This document shows positions 21,996-34,673 of a stretch of 64,000 nucleotides of DNA, piece after piece. The translations under genes were made by a program, and so were the position numbers. The notes beneath the pieces are model-generated. The model saw only the letters and a list, made by a program, of their open reading frames with translations, ran no database searches and was not told the origin of the DNA. The stretch comes from Euclidia mi. Taxonomy: Eukaryota > Arthropoda > Insecta > Lepidoptera > Erebidae. Where the stretch lies: contig OX123182.2 of assembly GCA_944739405.2 (NCBI GenBank), forward strand, positions 92,992,051 through 93,056,050, in the 5' to 3' direction. Position 1 is the stretch's first letter; every line of letters begins with the position of its first letter.

Positions 21996-24697
21996 GTTTA
22001 TATAAACATGCACAAAATTAGATCGCTGACACACAGACTTGTCCTTAATATTATTGTTTTGTCTATTTTCGAAACTCACCGGTATTATAACATTGTTAAC
22101 CAGATAAATATTTGGCGTCAGAAGTTTATTCGGATTTTCCTAAACAAAGCTAACGTGTACCGTCGGTCTCAGTGTTAGGGATCGCGGCAAAACTTTGTAA
22201 CCGGAGTTACGCAGGCGGTCAGGTACCGAGACTAGTATATTACAAAGTAATATAAATACTGAATAACATAAATGATACGATATAGGAATTTAACCTCAGT
22301 ACATCCGTGAACATAGCGCTTGCAACAGTGCCGATATATCGGTTACTCAAAAGAAAGGTACGTGGCTTAAATCTCGAAAGACAATTTAAAATAAATAATA
22401 CGGTCAAGAAGGCTTGTGTAGCCACTATCGAAGGGTAAAATTAAAGAGGAACTAATTATTCTTTGCAGAGAAGTCTTAGAACAGATAAAATATACCTATA
22501 GATAAAAGGTACCCTCGGAAACGCAAACAATGTCATAAAAACCCAAAGCAGAGCCTGTAATAATAAGACAATTTATAAACATATATTCTTAAATATAAGC
22601 CAATAACATCAGAGCACTACCGGCTTCGGATGGTAAGCAAGGCTTTTCTTCCCGGTTCTTATCTCATACTCAAGAATTGTATGGCCATGTCGAAGGTCTT
22701 CAGGCGGTCTAACACTGGACTTTAAAATTGATCAAATATAAAAATCATCATAAATAATAGCCAGGCTAGCTATCGCTCGCGACATCTTTCGGCCCTGCGC
22801 CAACGACAGTCATGGTCGGTAGTCGCTACTACATGTCAGCAGCAGCTACGATTTGTACGAGTGATAGCTGACACTTAGTGGCGAATGGCCAAGACACACA
22901 TCTGTACATGTTTACTGTGATTGCATACCAAACGTATTTTAAAAATTTTAATTTATGTGTGGGCTTGTAGGTGGCCCGTTTGCGCACAAACTTGTAATAC
23001 CGCCGATCATTAATAACTCAATATGAGCAACCTGTCTTTTATTTAACATTAAATTTTGACATGAAATCATCGCAACGCTATTATATTACCTTTAACGAAA
23101 TTCTGAACAAGTTTAAATTTGATCAGCACAATGTTTAACTGAAGTTAAAGTTAAGACAGATACGTAAGCGCCGTTCATTAGTTTAGATGTTGGTTTGTGT
23201 TCGTTAACTAGACGTTTGACGTCGAAAAGATGCTTCGACTCAACCATTGATTGAAGTAACCCACTTGCAACAAGATATCGAAACTGTTTCAACTCCAGCG
23301 ATTCTCAATCTTGTTAGTTTGGTAACTTACTATACCGTGGTGCTTTGGAGCGGTGATGTAACACTAAACTGGCGATTACATATTGTGTGATGTTGGTTGA
23401 AGTTTTTTTGAAAGAACAGTTTTTATACACATTCCAGTAGCACTATACATAATATCATATCTTTTTTGACTGCCATAGTAACGTATAGATGACATGTCAA
23501 AATTAACACAGCACACTAAGGCCGACCTCACATTTTGCATGCGCGTTTCTCGTGCGCTCGGCGTTTACTCTGTAGTACCGCGTCCACCTTAGTGTTGGCT
23601 ACATATTCGTTTGTCACAATTGTCATCCATAAAAGTCGGTACCGTTCAAAAGCTTATTTAAGATGCTAACCAAGATATACATATACCGCGTACCAACGTC
23701 TGAAGGTCCCGACATTTCGGCACTATGGCAAGCGCCCTGATTATTTAGTATCAATATAATATTGATACTAAATAATATTTTATTATTATTTATACCCATA
23801 TTTTATTCCTTTCTCGCAAAATTATTATTCGTACGTGACAAATACCGATTAGCATGCAGATACATCTACTGACGTCACAAACTTGCCTAGCCCGCGCTGC
23901 CTAATGAGTAATATTACAACGCTTAAATGTGTAACTAGTCAATATTAAGGTAAGTTCGATGATATTTTCTCGATCCAAAATGGTTTCCATAGTATTTTGT
24001 ATTTATAACACAAATGATATACTCACGCCTGTTGCTCGAAAGGAAAGGTAGAAATTACGGACCGCCATTTGCAGCAATCCAAATTATCTCAATTTCTCTC
24101 TTGCTTTATTCACTCTAATAAAACTAGAAACTTTGAGAAATTATCATGCATGCTTTTGGTTTAGTTTACTTCTATGTCTTTTTTTGGAATGTCTCTAATC
24201 TGATTTGAGGACGCCGCTTAAGTCATCTCTACCTATTGTCCGATTCGCAAAATAAAAAATCATTAGGTAAATATTCTATAGCCCATCACCAAATAAAGTG
24301 GCGTTATCCAAGAAACATTTTTAAAACTTTTTAAGGTTTGTTCTTCGTTCGAACCGAAGTTTCTGACCCCATTTCAAAAAAATATTAGTTTGTCTCGTAG
24401 CAGTTTAGAATTCCTGCTTCGGACCGAATGCTAAGTACTTCAAAAATACGGACAACATAAATATAAAGTAGTACACTTTTTAATTTTTCAATAAACATCA
24501 TCTATATGCCGTGGACTATCTTCACTACAGTCGAAATATAAAAAAAAGAGAGACTAGAAAGAAAAGAGATATAAAAAAAAGAGAGACGAAGGCAGCATAT
24601 TGTTCGAGCCGAACCAGTAATTTTGTATGTGGTTCGAAACTCAGTGGTCCGAACGAAGAACAAGCCATTTTTAATCGTGCGTATTAAAATTGAAACC
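21996..24697. other. AT-rich intergenic DNA
   Basis: No gene is supported. At 24010-24055 a decayed inverse SINE C/RTE tail may be present (ACTCACGCCTGTTGC). Two near-repeats of an AG-rich block (AAAAAAGAGAGAC) lie at 24541-24588. ORFs stay at or below about 70 codons. Confidence 0.5.
23740..23776. repeat. 37-bp perfect palindrome
   Basis: Two 18-bp arms (ATTATTTAGTATCAATAT and its reverse complement) flank a single central base. It is AT-rich and able to form a cruciform. No flanking element was recognised. Confidence 0.88.
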
Positions 24698-24898
24698 CTC
24701 TATCATATGAACGGTAAATAAAAAAATAAATGAAGAAAAGCCTTTTATTTCTTCCAGAAAAATGCCATTATGCGAGTTAGTTTTGTAAGTTAGTTGTGTT
24801 TTTTGTTTAATATTTTTTTAATTTTTAGTTTAGTTTAGAATTTGAATATGTTACTATCGTAGTTATAGTGTATATGTATCTATTTTAATAAAATATTA

Positions 24899-27738
24899 TT
24901 ATGTAAGAACCCCTCTGCGCGTGAAGGCCTCCTCCAAATTGAGCCAGTTTTCTCTGGATTGTGCTGTTTGTGTCCAGTTTGGACCTGCTATGCGTTTGAT
25001 TTCGTCCTCCCATCTGGTGGCAGGTCTCCCTTTCTTTCTTTTGCCCACTGGCCCCCTCCATTCTGTCACTCTTATTGTCCAGCTCTGATCTTCGAGGCGT
25101 GCTATGTGTCCGGCCCACTTCCATTTTAATGCAAGAGATTGAGCTAAACCGTCTGTTGCTTTTGTGATGTTACGTATTTTTGTATGCCTTATTTTATTTA
25201 TTCTCTTTATGTTTAGCATACTCCGCTCCATTACTAGGCACGTTATAATTTTATAATTTTATTTTTAATATTTTTGTTAAACTTCCATGTCTGACAGGCA
25301 TAGGTCAGGCATGGCATAAGGCAAGAATTCATAACCTTTGTCTTCAGTGTGATTGGCATGTTGCTCTTAAAAATTTCTTTAAGGCTCCAGTACTTATTCC
25401 ATGTTAACTGGGCTCTGCGCTCGATCTCTTGGTAGTTGCTTAGTCTGTCGAAACTAATTTGCTTGCCTAGGTAGATGTATTTATCAGTGTATTGGAGAGG
25501 CTCGTTGTCAACGTATATTTGTACCATGGTGTTGTTGGTCATTACCATAGTTTTAGAGCGGTTCATCTCTAGCCCGGCGAGCTTGCTAGCTTTGTTTAGT
25601 GACTCTACCATGTACTGTAGTTCATTTACTTTCTCTGATATCAGCACCAAGTCGTCGGCAAAACGTAGGTGGTTTAAATACTTATTTTCTACTTTTATTC
25701 CGCATTCATTCCAGTCAAGCTTGCTTATTATCGACTCTTATGTAGCTATAAATAGTATAGGTGAAAGTGGGTCCCCTTGTCTTACGCCTCTCTTTATAGG
25801 GAACCAGGGACCGGCTGTTTCTAGTTTAACTCTACATCTGCTCTTGCTGTATATGCTTTTGATTACTCTTATATATTCGTTTTCCACATTTTGTGTTGTT
25901 AGAGTTTCCCAGATGTAGTTGTGTGACATTGAATCGAATGCTTTTTTATAATCTATATATGCCAAGTACAGTAGTCTATTTCTCTCTTGATATTTCTCGA
26001 TGAGGAGTTCGAGTGTGTGTATATGGTCGACGGTAGAGAATCCTTTTATGAATCCTGCCTGTTCTACAGGCTGTCTTTTTTCTAATGTAAAGCTTTTTTT
26101 TGGTCAGGATTGTAGAAAATAGCTTATACGCACTCGGCAGCAGACTTATAGGTCTGTAGTTCCCAATATCATTTGGGTCGTCTTTTTTGTATAGCAGAAT
26201 TATGTTAGATTCAGACCATTGGGTGGGTGTCTCTCCAGATTCGAGGATAGAGTTGAATAGATTTGTAAAAGGTGTAGCGAGTATCGGGGCGGATATCTTT
26301 AGAGTCTCGTTTGCTAGGTTGTCCGAGCCCGGGCTTTTGTCTAATTTCAATTTGTTAAGTGCCTCCATGACGTAATTTTCTTCAAATTGGGATCTTATTT
26401 GTATATTATCGTCGCTGCTGTTATTTTGGTTTTTGTGGCTCGTGTCTTCTGGTTCTTTTGTGCTGTAGAGATCCCTGTAGAACTCTGTCGCTATGCTAAT
26501 GATGTCGCCGCGGTTGTTTTTAGATAAATCCCCTCGCTTTAGCTTTTCGATCAAAGTTTTATTTGGTTTCAGCTCTTTGTATGCCTTTTTTGTGCTACCA
26601 GTTTGGTTTAGGTGTTTTTCAATAGTAGTATATCTGTAGTTGGCATAGTCTTTTCTTATGCATTTGTTGACAAGCTTGTAAAGCGTCGAAATTTCGTTTC
26701 TTGTTGCTCTGGTTTTGTTTGAACTTTTTTGCAGATCTTGTCTTCTTTTAAGAAGTTTTAATGTATGCTCTGAAATTATTTTGTGGACTTTCTTTGGGCT
26801 TCGTGCTGCTTGAACGTTTTGCAAGCTTAATGTAATGATTTTGATTAAGTTGTCGTAGTACTTCTGGACTGGGATAGTAATCTCAGCGAACATTTGATCT
26901 TTTGATGAGTAGGAGTTTAGGTATTCTTTGAACTTGTTGTTTTCTTCTTCGCTTGTTATTGAAGTATGTTGACAGTTATTAAACTTTGTTCTACTTTTTT
27001 TGAAATGTGTGTCATATGATATTGGAGCTCTTACTGGCCTGTGATCAGAAGGGTAGTTAATGTTCAGTACTTCTATGTTTTTAAAGAGACGAGGTCGATT
27101 TGACAACACAAAGTCTATTTCATTTTTGCTGGTTCCATCCGGTGATCGCCATGTCCATTTATTTTTTGGTTTTTTCTTGAAGAAAGTGTTCAAGATAGAC
27201 AGTTTGTTTTCGCTGGCGTATTCGATTAGTCTTTGTCCTCTCTCATTTCTTGTTCCATATCCATGAGCTTTCGTGATTAGATGTTCCTCATTTTTTGGTG
27301 TCCCAATTTTAGCATTTAGGTCGCCCATCAGTATGAAGTCTTTGTGTGCTAGCTCTATTGCCCTAGTAACTGTCGCATAAAAGTTATCAATTGCATCATC
27401 GCTTGCTTGTGTAGTGGGGGCATAGACTTGAATGATGGATAAGCTGGTATTCTCGAATTTCAGATTCAATATGGCTACTCTTTCAGAAAGCCCGAGGTAG
27501 CCTTCTATATTATTTTTAAGATGGTATTTAACTATAAATCCTATGCCATGACTTCCAGGTGTGTGGCCTGTATAACAGAAAATGAAGTTTTCATGTTCTT
27601 CAATTTTGTTACCAGTGCGTCTTGTCTCAGGTAATCCTAATATGTCGAAATTAATTTCTATGAGTGCTTCATTTAGCTCTAACAAACGTTCGGATGACGA
27701 AAGTGTTTTAACGTTATATGTCAGAATGTAAAGCGTTT
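24899..27738 (-). pseudogene. LINE ORF2: AP endonuclease plus reverse transcriptase, broken
   Basis: The protein starts near LTYNVKTL (27720-27735), an endonuclease motif. DILGLPETR, VYAPTT, MGDLNAKIG and SDHRPVRAP follow, so the apurinic-type endonuclease is complete to about 27010. The RT has NYRPISLLPS (26160), AYIDYKKAFDSM (25950), GVRQGDPLSPILF (25770) and FADD, the catalytic box, at 25651-25662. The C-terminus has WAGHIARLED and RPATRWEDEIKRIAG and ends at GVLT. Lesions: a frameshift in an A/T run near 26095, an in-frame stop near 25739, and an indel near 25240. Nicking by the endonuclease and target-primed reverse transcription are the known roles of this family. The original protein would be about 950 residues. 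Confidence 0.9.
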
Positions 27739-27830
27739 TTTGTGAGGTTTTATCATAACAAAAAAAAAAAAAAACGCTTTACATTCTGACATATAACGTT
27801 AAAACACTTTCGTCATACGAACGTTTGTTG
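27681..27830. repeat. inverted duplication of the ORF2 5' end
   Basis: About 60 bp covering the first ORF2 codons (arm 27681-27741) is repeated as a nearly perfect reverse complement at about 27770-27830, separated by a gap that includes a run of A. A direct repeat of TGAGGTTTTATCAT flanks the inserted copy (about 27741 and 27841). The arrangement suggests a snap-back copying event at the ORF1-ORF2 junction. Confidence 0.85.
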
Positions 27831-28171
27831 AGGTGAGTGTGAGGTTTTATCATCACGCAAAATACGCGCCAAGACGTGGAATTGCGGAAACAGCCCGTGC
27901 AATCAAGTCAATCAAGAGGTTTTATAATTTTTTCGAAGGTTGTTTGGAGGGTTTTGGTCATGATCTTCCACGGTGACCAGCCGGCTTGGAAGATGGGTTT
28001 GGTGTTCTGGTAGTGGTTGTTGTATGTTGACGTTGCGAGAGGGGGGTGGTAATTGCTATATATTAGCGTTATTATTTTGCTGTAGATCCGATGGGTTGTT
28101 TGTGTTTCTATCAATCAGGTAATTCAGCATGCTCGGTTTTAAAATACCTGCCGATAGGCTTGAAGTTCTTC

Positions 28172-28873
28172 TTATTTGTGTTTTTTATTTATTTTTCTTG
28201 TAAGCCTGTGTGTTTGTTTCGGCTCCTTTTGTGGTTTTGTTTTCAGGCGAAGTTGAAAGCATTCTTCTGTTATTTCCAGCTGTTTTTTTTCTTCAATTAT
28301 GACATGTTTGTCGTATTTAATTTTTACAATGTTTCCCTTTTGCCTTTCGATTTTTGCTTGTCCTTGAAGCTCTTTCCTCTTCTCTAAGATATTTTGTGTA
28401 AAATCTTCCGTTATGTAGTAACCGGTATTTTTTAGTGCACTTCTATTTTTAAACAAATTAATCTTAATGCCGAGTGTACCAAAAGTGACAATTATTGGTC
28501 GAGGTCTTTCCCCTTTCTTGCCTATTCTCCTAACTTCTTGAATATCGCTGCGGTCTAGTTCTTGAGAGAAATGTTCTTTGATAAAGTTCACTATGAGGTT
28601 TTCTAGGTTGGAGTATGATGTTTCTGTTTCTTTTATTCCCAAAAAGACGATGTTATTTTTCTAGCATGTTTTACTAAAAATATAGTAGTTTTTCTTGGTT
28701 TTCACATTTTCCCCTAAGATGTAATTATTGAGTAGTTTAAACTTGTCTTCCAATATGCAGTTAATACTTTGCGTAACTTTTTCTGTCACTTTCTCTCCAA
28801 TTTTTTCTATTGCGGTTTTCTGTTCGTCCAAATCTCTTCAAATGTTTCGAAGCTCTTGCATAATTTCCTCCAT
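28172..28873 (-). pseudogene. LINE ORF1: L1-like nucleic-acid-binding protein, two stops
   Basis: Starting at the ATG complementary to 28871-28873, the frame encodes about 233 residues. An N-terminal part rich in E, K and I (EEIMQELRNI, then RDLDEQKTAIEKIGEK) is probably a coiled coil. It is followed by FLGIKETETSYSNLENLIVN, EVRRIGKKGERPRPI and a basic C-terminus. This layout matches L1-type ORF1 proteins, RNA chaperones that coat LINE RNA. Two in-frame stops interrupt it: TGA after RNI and TAG after SKTC, near 28661. The short spacing from ORF2 and shared strand support one bicistronic element. Confidence 0.8.
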
Positions 28874-29472
28874 ATCTTATTATTTCCTGATTGTTTTTAT
28901 AATTGTATAACAATATTGAAGTTATTGATATGATACTACTAGCGCCCTCTTGTGTTTCCGTTCCGAATTGCTTAGATAGGCAGCTAGCTCCTTGACGTAT
29001 CGATCGTAGATTGAAGATGGTTCGGACTTGTGTAAGTGATACGGGTAGCTTTCCACAGATGTCGGTAGTGTCTTTGAGCAGTTCTCACTCAATATTGCAA
29101 GTAATTTTTGATATTGAAAAATTAGGGTTATTTATATCACTTTGTTTTTTTAAAAGATTGCCGGGATTATTAAAGCACAATTTACTACAGTTTTAGTTAT
29201 TATTTTACTTTGAAAGCATATAACGTTGAGGATATGACTGTATAAACACGTAAAACGACTAGTTCTCAATTTAGGCACTTTCACTGATTACACCGTTTTC
29301 ACTCAATGTTAGATGTTAACCACGATGTATGATGTAAATCACTTATTTGTTTCTTCACTTATGTCCTTTCCACTAAGTAAATTCACTTATTTTTATTTTT
29401 GAGATCACTATTAATACGGAGCCGAAGTAAACATTGGCACTGTGGCGCCCTCTCTATCTTATGAACGGTAAA

Positions 29473-30837
29473 ACAATTAAATGTCCTCCAAGGTATACTT
29501 GGTAGTTAAATATTATTCCTTTCTAACTTAAGTGTCAATATACTTAAGGAGGTTATTACTGTTATAGATAAGTTTGTGATACTATAATCTAAGTTCCAAG
29601 TAAGTTACCGAGTTCCGCGATTTAAAAAAAGGTTAAAGATTTTATTTAAATTTTATCAAAATATTCACATCATATCACCATGATTTTTCAAATTTCCTCA
29701 TTTTATTTCTGCAAGCTATCAAGCATGACCAGAAGAACAAATCAGAAACAAGTACCTACCAGTGTAGCCAGATGTCAGCGTTTATGTTTGTGTAATATGA
29801 AGATATCACATTAGAAGAACCTAAAGCCCGATATATTCTCCAAAGCAGTCACCATTCAACATACATTTAACGCAGTACACGAAATAGGAACGTTATTAAA
29901 AAAATGTTTAGAACGGAAGAACATTACATAATTTTTAAAATGTATTTAATACTTAAGTTGGCTCGCTCACAAACTACCTGAACTTTGTTCTGTACTACTT
30001 ATTAAACTCGAAGCTTTAAGATTTACAATACTTTGTTGCCATAAATTTATAGTTTGTGTTTACATGAATATATTTAAACTATTTATTCACAGCTCTTTGA
30101 AGAAGGCAGACTTTATTTAAGAAGTCATTTTCGACTAGTAAAATCGTTGGAGTGACTTGTCCAAAGTTACTGGCAAGCACTTTTTTATATACTTTTTTAT
30201 ATTGTTACATAGGGTAACAAATAAAAGCAGAAAGTAAACTACAGTCGTAATATTTTCCTCAAATATTTAGTAACAGATGGAACTTTCATTATTTCCATCT
30301 TAACCCTTCGCACGTCGGAAGTAAGAATACCCACATCAAACAGTATATCGGATAGTTTTGACGCACGTCACAGCGTACGCAGTAAGCCTCTTTGTAACGA
30401 CGGATGCTTAATACCCACTAGGTAACTCCAGTGCCAGTAAAACTGGGAAATAAAACCTTCTTTTAGCGACCAATTGCTATATTACTAGTTTGTCAGGTAA
30501 GTTCTTTTCAGTTTAAAATAATTCTGGCTAAATCTAATGCTCTAACATTTGTAACAACGTTCGTGTTGTTTTCTGTTAGTTTTCTTTTCTAAGTGATTTG
30601 GTTGATCTATCTTGACGGCATAAAGCACTTTTTGCTGTCAAAGTTTTATTTGCACTTTTTACATGCAAAAACGATAGTGTTTTCCATCACCTATACGGAG
30701 TTGCTCGGATTGACAGTATTCAAACCATGGTCACAAGTCACAACTAATAAATATTTGCGTCGGATTTTCGTGGCTGAAAAAAACCGCTTACAAAAGCATT
30801 AAATAAAACACACTAGTTTGCATGCCACAGCCAAACT
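29473..30837. other. AT-rich intergenic DNA
   Basis: No gene or repeat was recognised. ORFs do not exceed 70 codons. Confidence 0.5.
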
Positions 30838-31015
30838 ACATTAAGGGCCGGAACATATCTGACGGAAGATCCGTCGCGTTTTATCGGTCGCGTAACGCCA
30901 ATATATACAAATGTATAGAAAAACGTTCAACCATTCACACCTGACCGATAATCCGTTAGTACGTCGAGCGTACTAACGGATTATCCGTCGACGTCGCGCG
31001 CACCACGCACCACGT
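30838..31015. repeat. MITE-like repeat with 16-bp hairpin
   Basis: The stretch starts TAAGGGCCGGAACATATCTG and is related, in opposite orientation, to the block at 32330-32455 (ATTAGGGACGGAACATACCT on the minus strand). It contains a perfect hairpin, GATAATCCGTTAGTAC at 30947-30962 and its complement at 30970-30985, with a 7-nt loop. GC-rich CGTCGCG motifs recur. A non-autonomous DNA transposon is the likely source; no TSD was found. Confidence 0.6.
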
Positions 31016-31121
31016 GAATTTTGACCTTTGAGTAAGGAATATAAATGGAGAGGGCAAATAGTAGGTACATATAGAAAAATTACATTATTCACATAATATA
31101 TTATTATATTTTATATTTGTA

Positions 31122-31196
31122 TAGACTCACGGCTGTATCCCCGGAGGGGTAGGCAGAGGTGTAATATTACACCCACATTTCGCCATGATGTGATTT
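31122..31196 (-). mobile_element. SINE family C 3' fragment
   Basis: On the minus strand it reads CTGCCTACCCCTCCGGGG, a gap, then CCGTGAGTCTATAC, the tail shared by SINE C and the RTE LINEs. About 75 bp remain. Confidence 0.75.
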
Positions 31197-32329
31197 TATA
31201 CACATATATACGAAACCGACATAAAGCCACCAAACATAGTGTTGTTTCGTTTTGTCTTGGGGATATCTCTGTCAAAAAAAAGAGATAGCCATAGTTTACT
31301 GAATAAATTGATCATGACGATATTTTATTAGAAATGTCATTCGTGCCACTATCGCTATATTTTTCGCCAAGGTTTGTGGCACATCTGCTGTGAAATCGTT
31401 GTCTATCGAACACAATAATTTTGTTTTTGTGCATAAATATGTCTAAAAATCCGATATTGGCTCTCAGAGAATATTTAGTTACATGTTTCATACAAGGGTC
31501 GTCTTTCGCCTTGCCATGTTCGCCCACATTTGCATTATGGAATAAACTAATCTGGCAAAAGATTTAAACTAACAAAGGTAACTCACTACAAAAATGTATT
31601 ATTCTCCTCTAACCGGCTCCATATCGATATCGATTACATTCTGGAGGACAACCCAAATGCAAAGCCATTTTATTTGCCCAAAGTTTCGTAGGTGTGCACG
31701 CTAATTTTGTAGGTGTGCACGCTAAATTCGTAGGTATTGGACATACCATATCCATGTCATTCCCAAATCGGTGATTTTAAGATCGTAAGATTCCAGGGCC
31801 GCCAGACCTCACTTATTTTTTCAGAAAAAAAATGTGTAGAGTAATGTAGTGTTAGTACTATGTGCTATGAGTGTACGCATATTTGCTAGCTTGGATCGAG
31901 GGCCAATTTTTGGGTATGAGGTGCTTAAGGTCCGCGGGAACAATTTCCATACATACCTATAGAGAAAACATTTTGTGTCTTGCTCTGCAACTGTAGTCTG
32001 TAACCCCTTCTATATCATTTGTATAAGTTTTGTGAAAAACCGTAACCAAATCGTATTATCGTCTTTTATTTTTGAACCTCCATACCTAAATAGGATATAT
32101 ATTCGAATAACGCTTGTTGGCTACTATAAAAAATCTTCGAAGTCCGACATATTTTTAATAGTCAAACTCGAATTGCAATAAAAATAACTACAGAACTTCA
32201 GTGACTACATAACATCAGGGAACACGAAAAATGATTAGGTAAAAGAATATGACAGTAAAATATTGAGCTGCCCTGAGTACGGCCCTGCACGAACAAACTT
32301 TTATGTGTGCATAATAGCCACGCTTTCAG
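31197..32329. other. AT-rich DNA with a short tandem repeat
   Basis: At 31686-31734 a ~23-bp unit containing GTAGGTGTGCACGCTAA occurs twice, followed by a partial third copy ending at CGTAGGTATTGG. No gene is supported elsewhere. Confidence 0.55.
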
Positions 32330-32455
32330 CGAATGTGTGCAGATACGCTCGACGCATGTTCCGTCAGATGTGTACCGATTCATTTGACGGAATAGACGCG
32401 ACCGAAGATACGTTCGACGCATCTTCGGTCAGGTATGTTCCGTCCCTAATAGCAC
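32330..32455. repeat. MITE-like repeat related to 30838-31015
   Basis: On the minus strand it opens ATTAGGGACGGAACATACCT and contains GACCGAAGATGCGTCGAACG and a second GACGGAACATGCGTCGAGCG. These motifs parallel the block at 30838. The two may be ends of one larger decayed element or two members of one MITE family. Confidence 0.55.
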
Positions 32456-34468
32456 TATTGCTTGTACAGTATGTTGATCTGTATTTGCAAAATATTTTAG
32501 TAATACAATATAGACGTTATATTTATTCACCTAAAATTATTTCAAACAGTGTGCGAAAATATAAGACCCTATATTCATAAAATGTTACTTCGATAGTAAA
32601 TCAGAATAAACTGTTGACTGGTGCAGAATTAGACTGTACGGTTCTTGTATGTGTTCGGTAACTGCAATGCGAGTTCGCGGCGATCAGCTGAGCGACGGAG
32701 GGAGGTCAATATACCGAGCCGAATTTTAAAATGCATGATTACGAAAAACAAAAAGGTTTTTTGAGTTATTTTGTCATGTATTTTTATTTAGATAAAGTAG
32801 TATATTCACCCCTGAAAATATTTTGCAAATGAATATGAACACCCTGTATAAATGGTGGTAATTTATCGAAGTAAATTTAGACGGCTATCGTCAGCTATGC
32901 TAGAAACTATTCCAAATAGATAATAAATATTTCTGCTTTAAACAATATGTACTGCAATAATCTATTCTAAAATACAAACCAACAAAATGCAGTGAAATTG
33001 TATATTCAAGGAACGTAGACCTTGTCCAAAACCGCTATTCAGTTGAATCTGAACTAAATTAAACATTCCTTACTTGTACTCGTTCATTATTAATCTGCAA
33101 GCAAACCTTGTTCCTTTGTTCATAAGCTACAACTGTTATGTGCGTATTTGATACATACTTTATCATGTTCGTTTGGTAAAGAAATGTTAAAAGATTTTTC
33201 AAATGAGGAAGAAAGCTATATCTCCGCTTGGTGTTGATTTGGCTTATGCAAGAGTTCGCTTGAGACTTTAATTTACTTTGCGGAACATTTCTGCCTAAAA
33301 ATTAGAGGTAATTATGTTAAACTAAATGATGCCCGCAGCTACGCTCGCATATTTTCGTGATACACTTTTATCAACTATGAGATATTTATTTATTACATTT
33401 CACTCAAAGGTTTACCCAACACTTACTAAGAATTCAAAAGATCATTTGCAATAAAGATTAAGCACAACCGTTAATTTATATTGAAATCCCATAGTGTACC
33501 AATCGCTACGAACATTTTTTACTTCGGCACCATACCGGGGAAATTACTGGTTCAGGAGATATTGAGGCTCAAAGTTAGTATGGAATTTTTCAAATTAGCT
33601 ACAAAATCGATGCATTTACCCGCCAATATGTTTTTTAGATGCCCTATAACTATAACCCCATGGATAAGAAGGTATTTCGAGCATTGCACGCGCGCGCTTT
33701 TAATAGCGGTTTAAAAAATGTGAAAACTTAAAAAAAAATCGTTTACCAGGTATTATTTTTGGTTAGTATGACTTGGCATGATGTCCACAACGAGTAGACT
33801 TCGGCTTGGTGATGGGTCTTGTGACACCCTGTATATACTAGATTTGGGCAATAAATAAATTTTAATAACACACAACTTATACATAATGTATCTATTCTAG
33901 TATTAATACATCGGTGAATGTTGTTCGAGCGAGGTACGCTCACCGAACGCGGTGTTTACACACCGAACAAAATTTACTCCGCACTTGACGGTACCACCTC
34001 ATAATAAAATATTAAATTCGCCTCTGGTGATTTAGATGACCCCGATTGTGGGAATTTTTGTTGATAAATGTCCATGCTGACATATTATTAAAAATGTATA
34101 TGGTGATTTTTTATTAACCACAGCACTCTTTTTTATCGTCCATTGCTACAGGCAACTTCAAGAATGCTAGATTACAAATCATATTTTGGTTGAATATTAT
34201 TTTAGATGAAACAGTAACTAAATTTAATTACTGTCTGCTTAGTTTTAAACTATAATGAAGAATATAAAGATTACCTTTGCAGTTAATAAAGCAAAAGGTT
34301 ATAAATTCCATAGCCTAAGAAGACAGGCCTGCTCGATTTGTCAAAATACCTGGCAATTTTTGCCAAGGGTACGTCATCGGGAAAGTATGATGGTTCTCAA
34401 ACTTTTCGTATCACAATTTACCCACAAGTTTGTGGGTAAATTGTGAATTGACAAAGTTGCTTCAATTA
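32456..34468. other. AT-rich intergenic DNA
   Basis: No gene is supported. ACACCCTGTAT, a motif often seen at ends of insect DNA transposons, occurs near 32840 and 33820, but no paired terminal repeat was confirmed. GATGCCCGCAGCTACGCTCG near 33328 is a fragment of a common lepidopteran repeat. A short hairpin (TTTACCCACAA...TTGTGGGTAAA) lies at about 34420-34442. Confidence 0.45.
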
Positions 34469-34673
34469 TCTTAATATATAAAATCCTTGCGTTACTGACT
34501 GACTGGCAGACACGCTACAGACGAAACTATTGGGCGCAGGAAGCTGAAATTTGGCATGTATGTTCCTTGGGGACCGTAGGGGTGCACTAAGAAGGCATTT
34601 CCCGAAATTCCCACGGGATCGGCCAAAACGGGTAAATAAAAACAATGCAGGCGTAGCTGCTGGCGTTCTCTAG
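34469..34673 (+). mobile_element. non-autonomous Helitron, copy 1
   Basis: This 205-bp element starts TCTTAATATATAAAATCC and ends CTAG. It is preceded by A and followed by T, the Helitron A^T target. A GCAG...CTGC hairpin lies about 10 nt before the end. It encodes nothing and shares nearly all its sequence with 38372-38577. Rolling-circle transposition by a Helitron Rep/helicase in trans is the known mechanism of this class. Confidence 0.8.

Larger units (their letters stand above)
24719..29451 (-). mobile_element. near-complete two-ORF LINE with 21-bp TSD
   Basis: The element of about 4.73 kb lies between two copies of a 21-bp sequence ending ATGAACGGTAAA, at 24698-24718 and 29452-29472, with one mismatch. 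On the minus strand it starts near GGCGCCACAGTGCC and has a 5' UTR (29451-28874), an L1-like ORF1 (28873-28172) and an endonuclease-RT ORF2 (27738-24899). It ends in an AT-rich 3' UTR at 24719. ORF2 resembles the lepidopteran 'endonuclease-reverse transcriptase' RTE-type proteins; that clade name is from memory. Stops in both ORFs make it dead, but it appears full length. Confidence 0.88.

Noticed and set aside
23520..23605. Possible small MITE (CACTAAGGCCGAC...CCACCTTAGTG)
   Set aside because: The inverted match is short and imperfect, and no target duplication was found.
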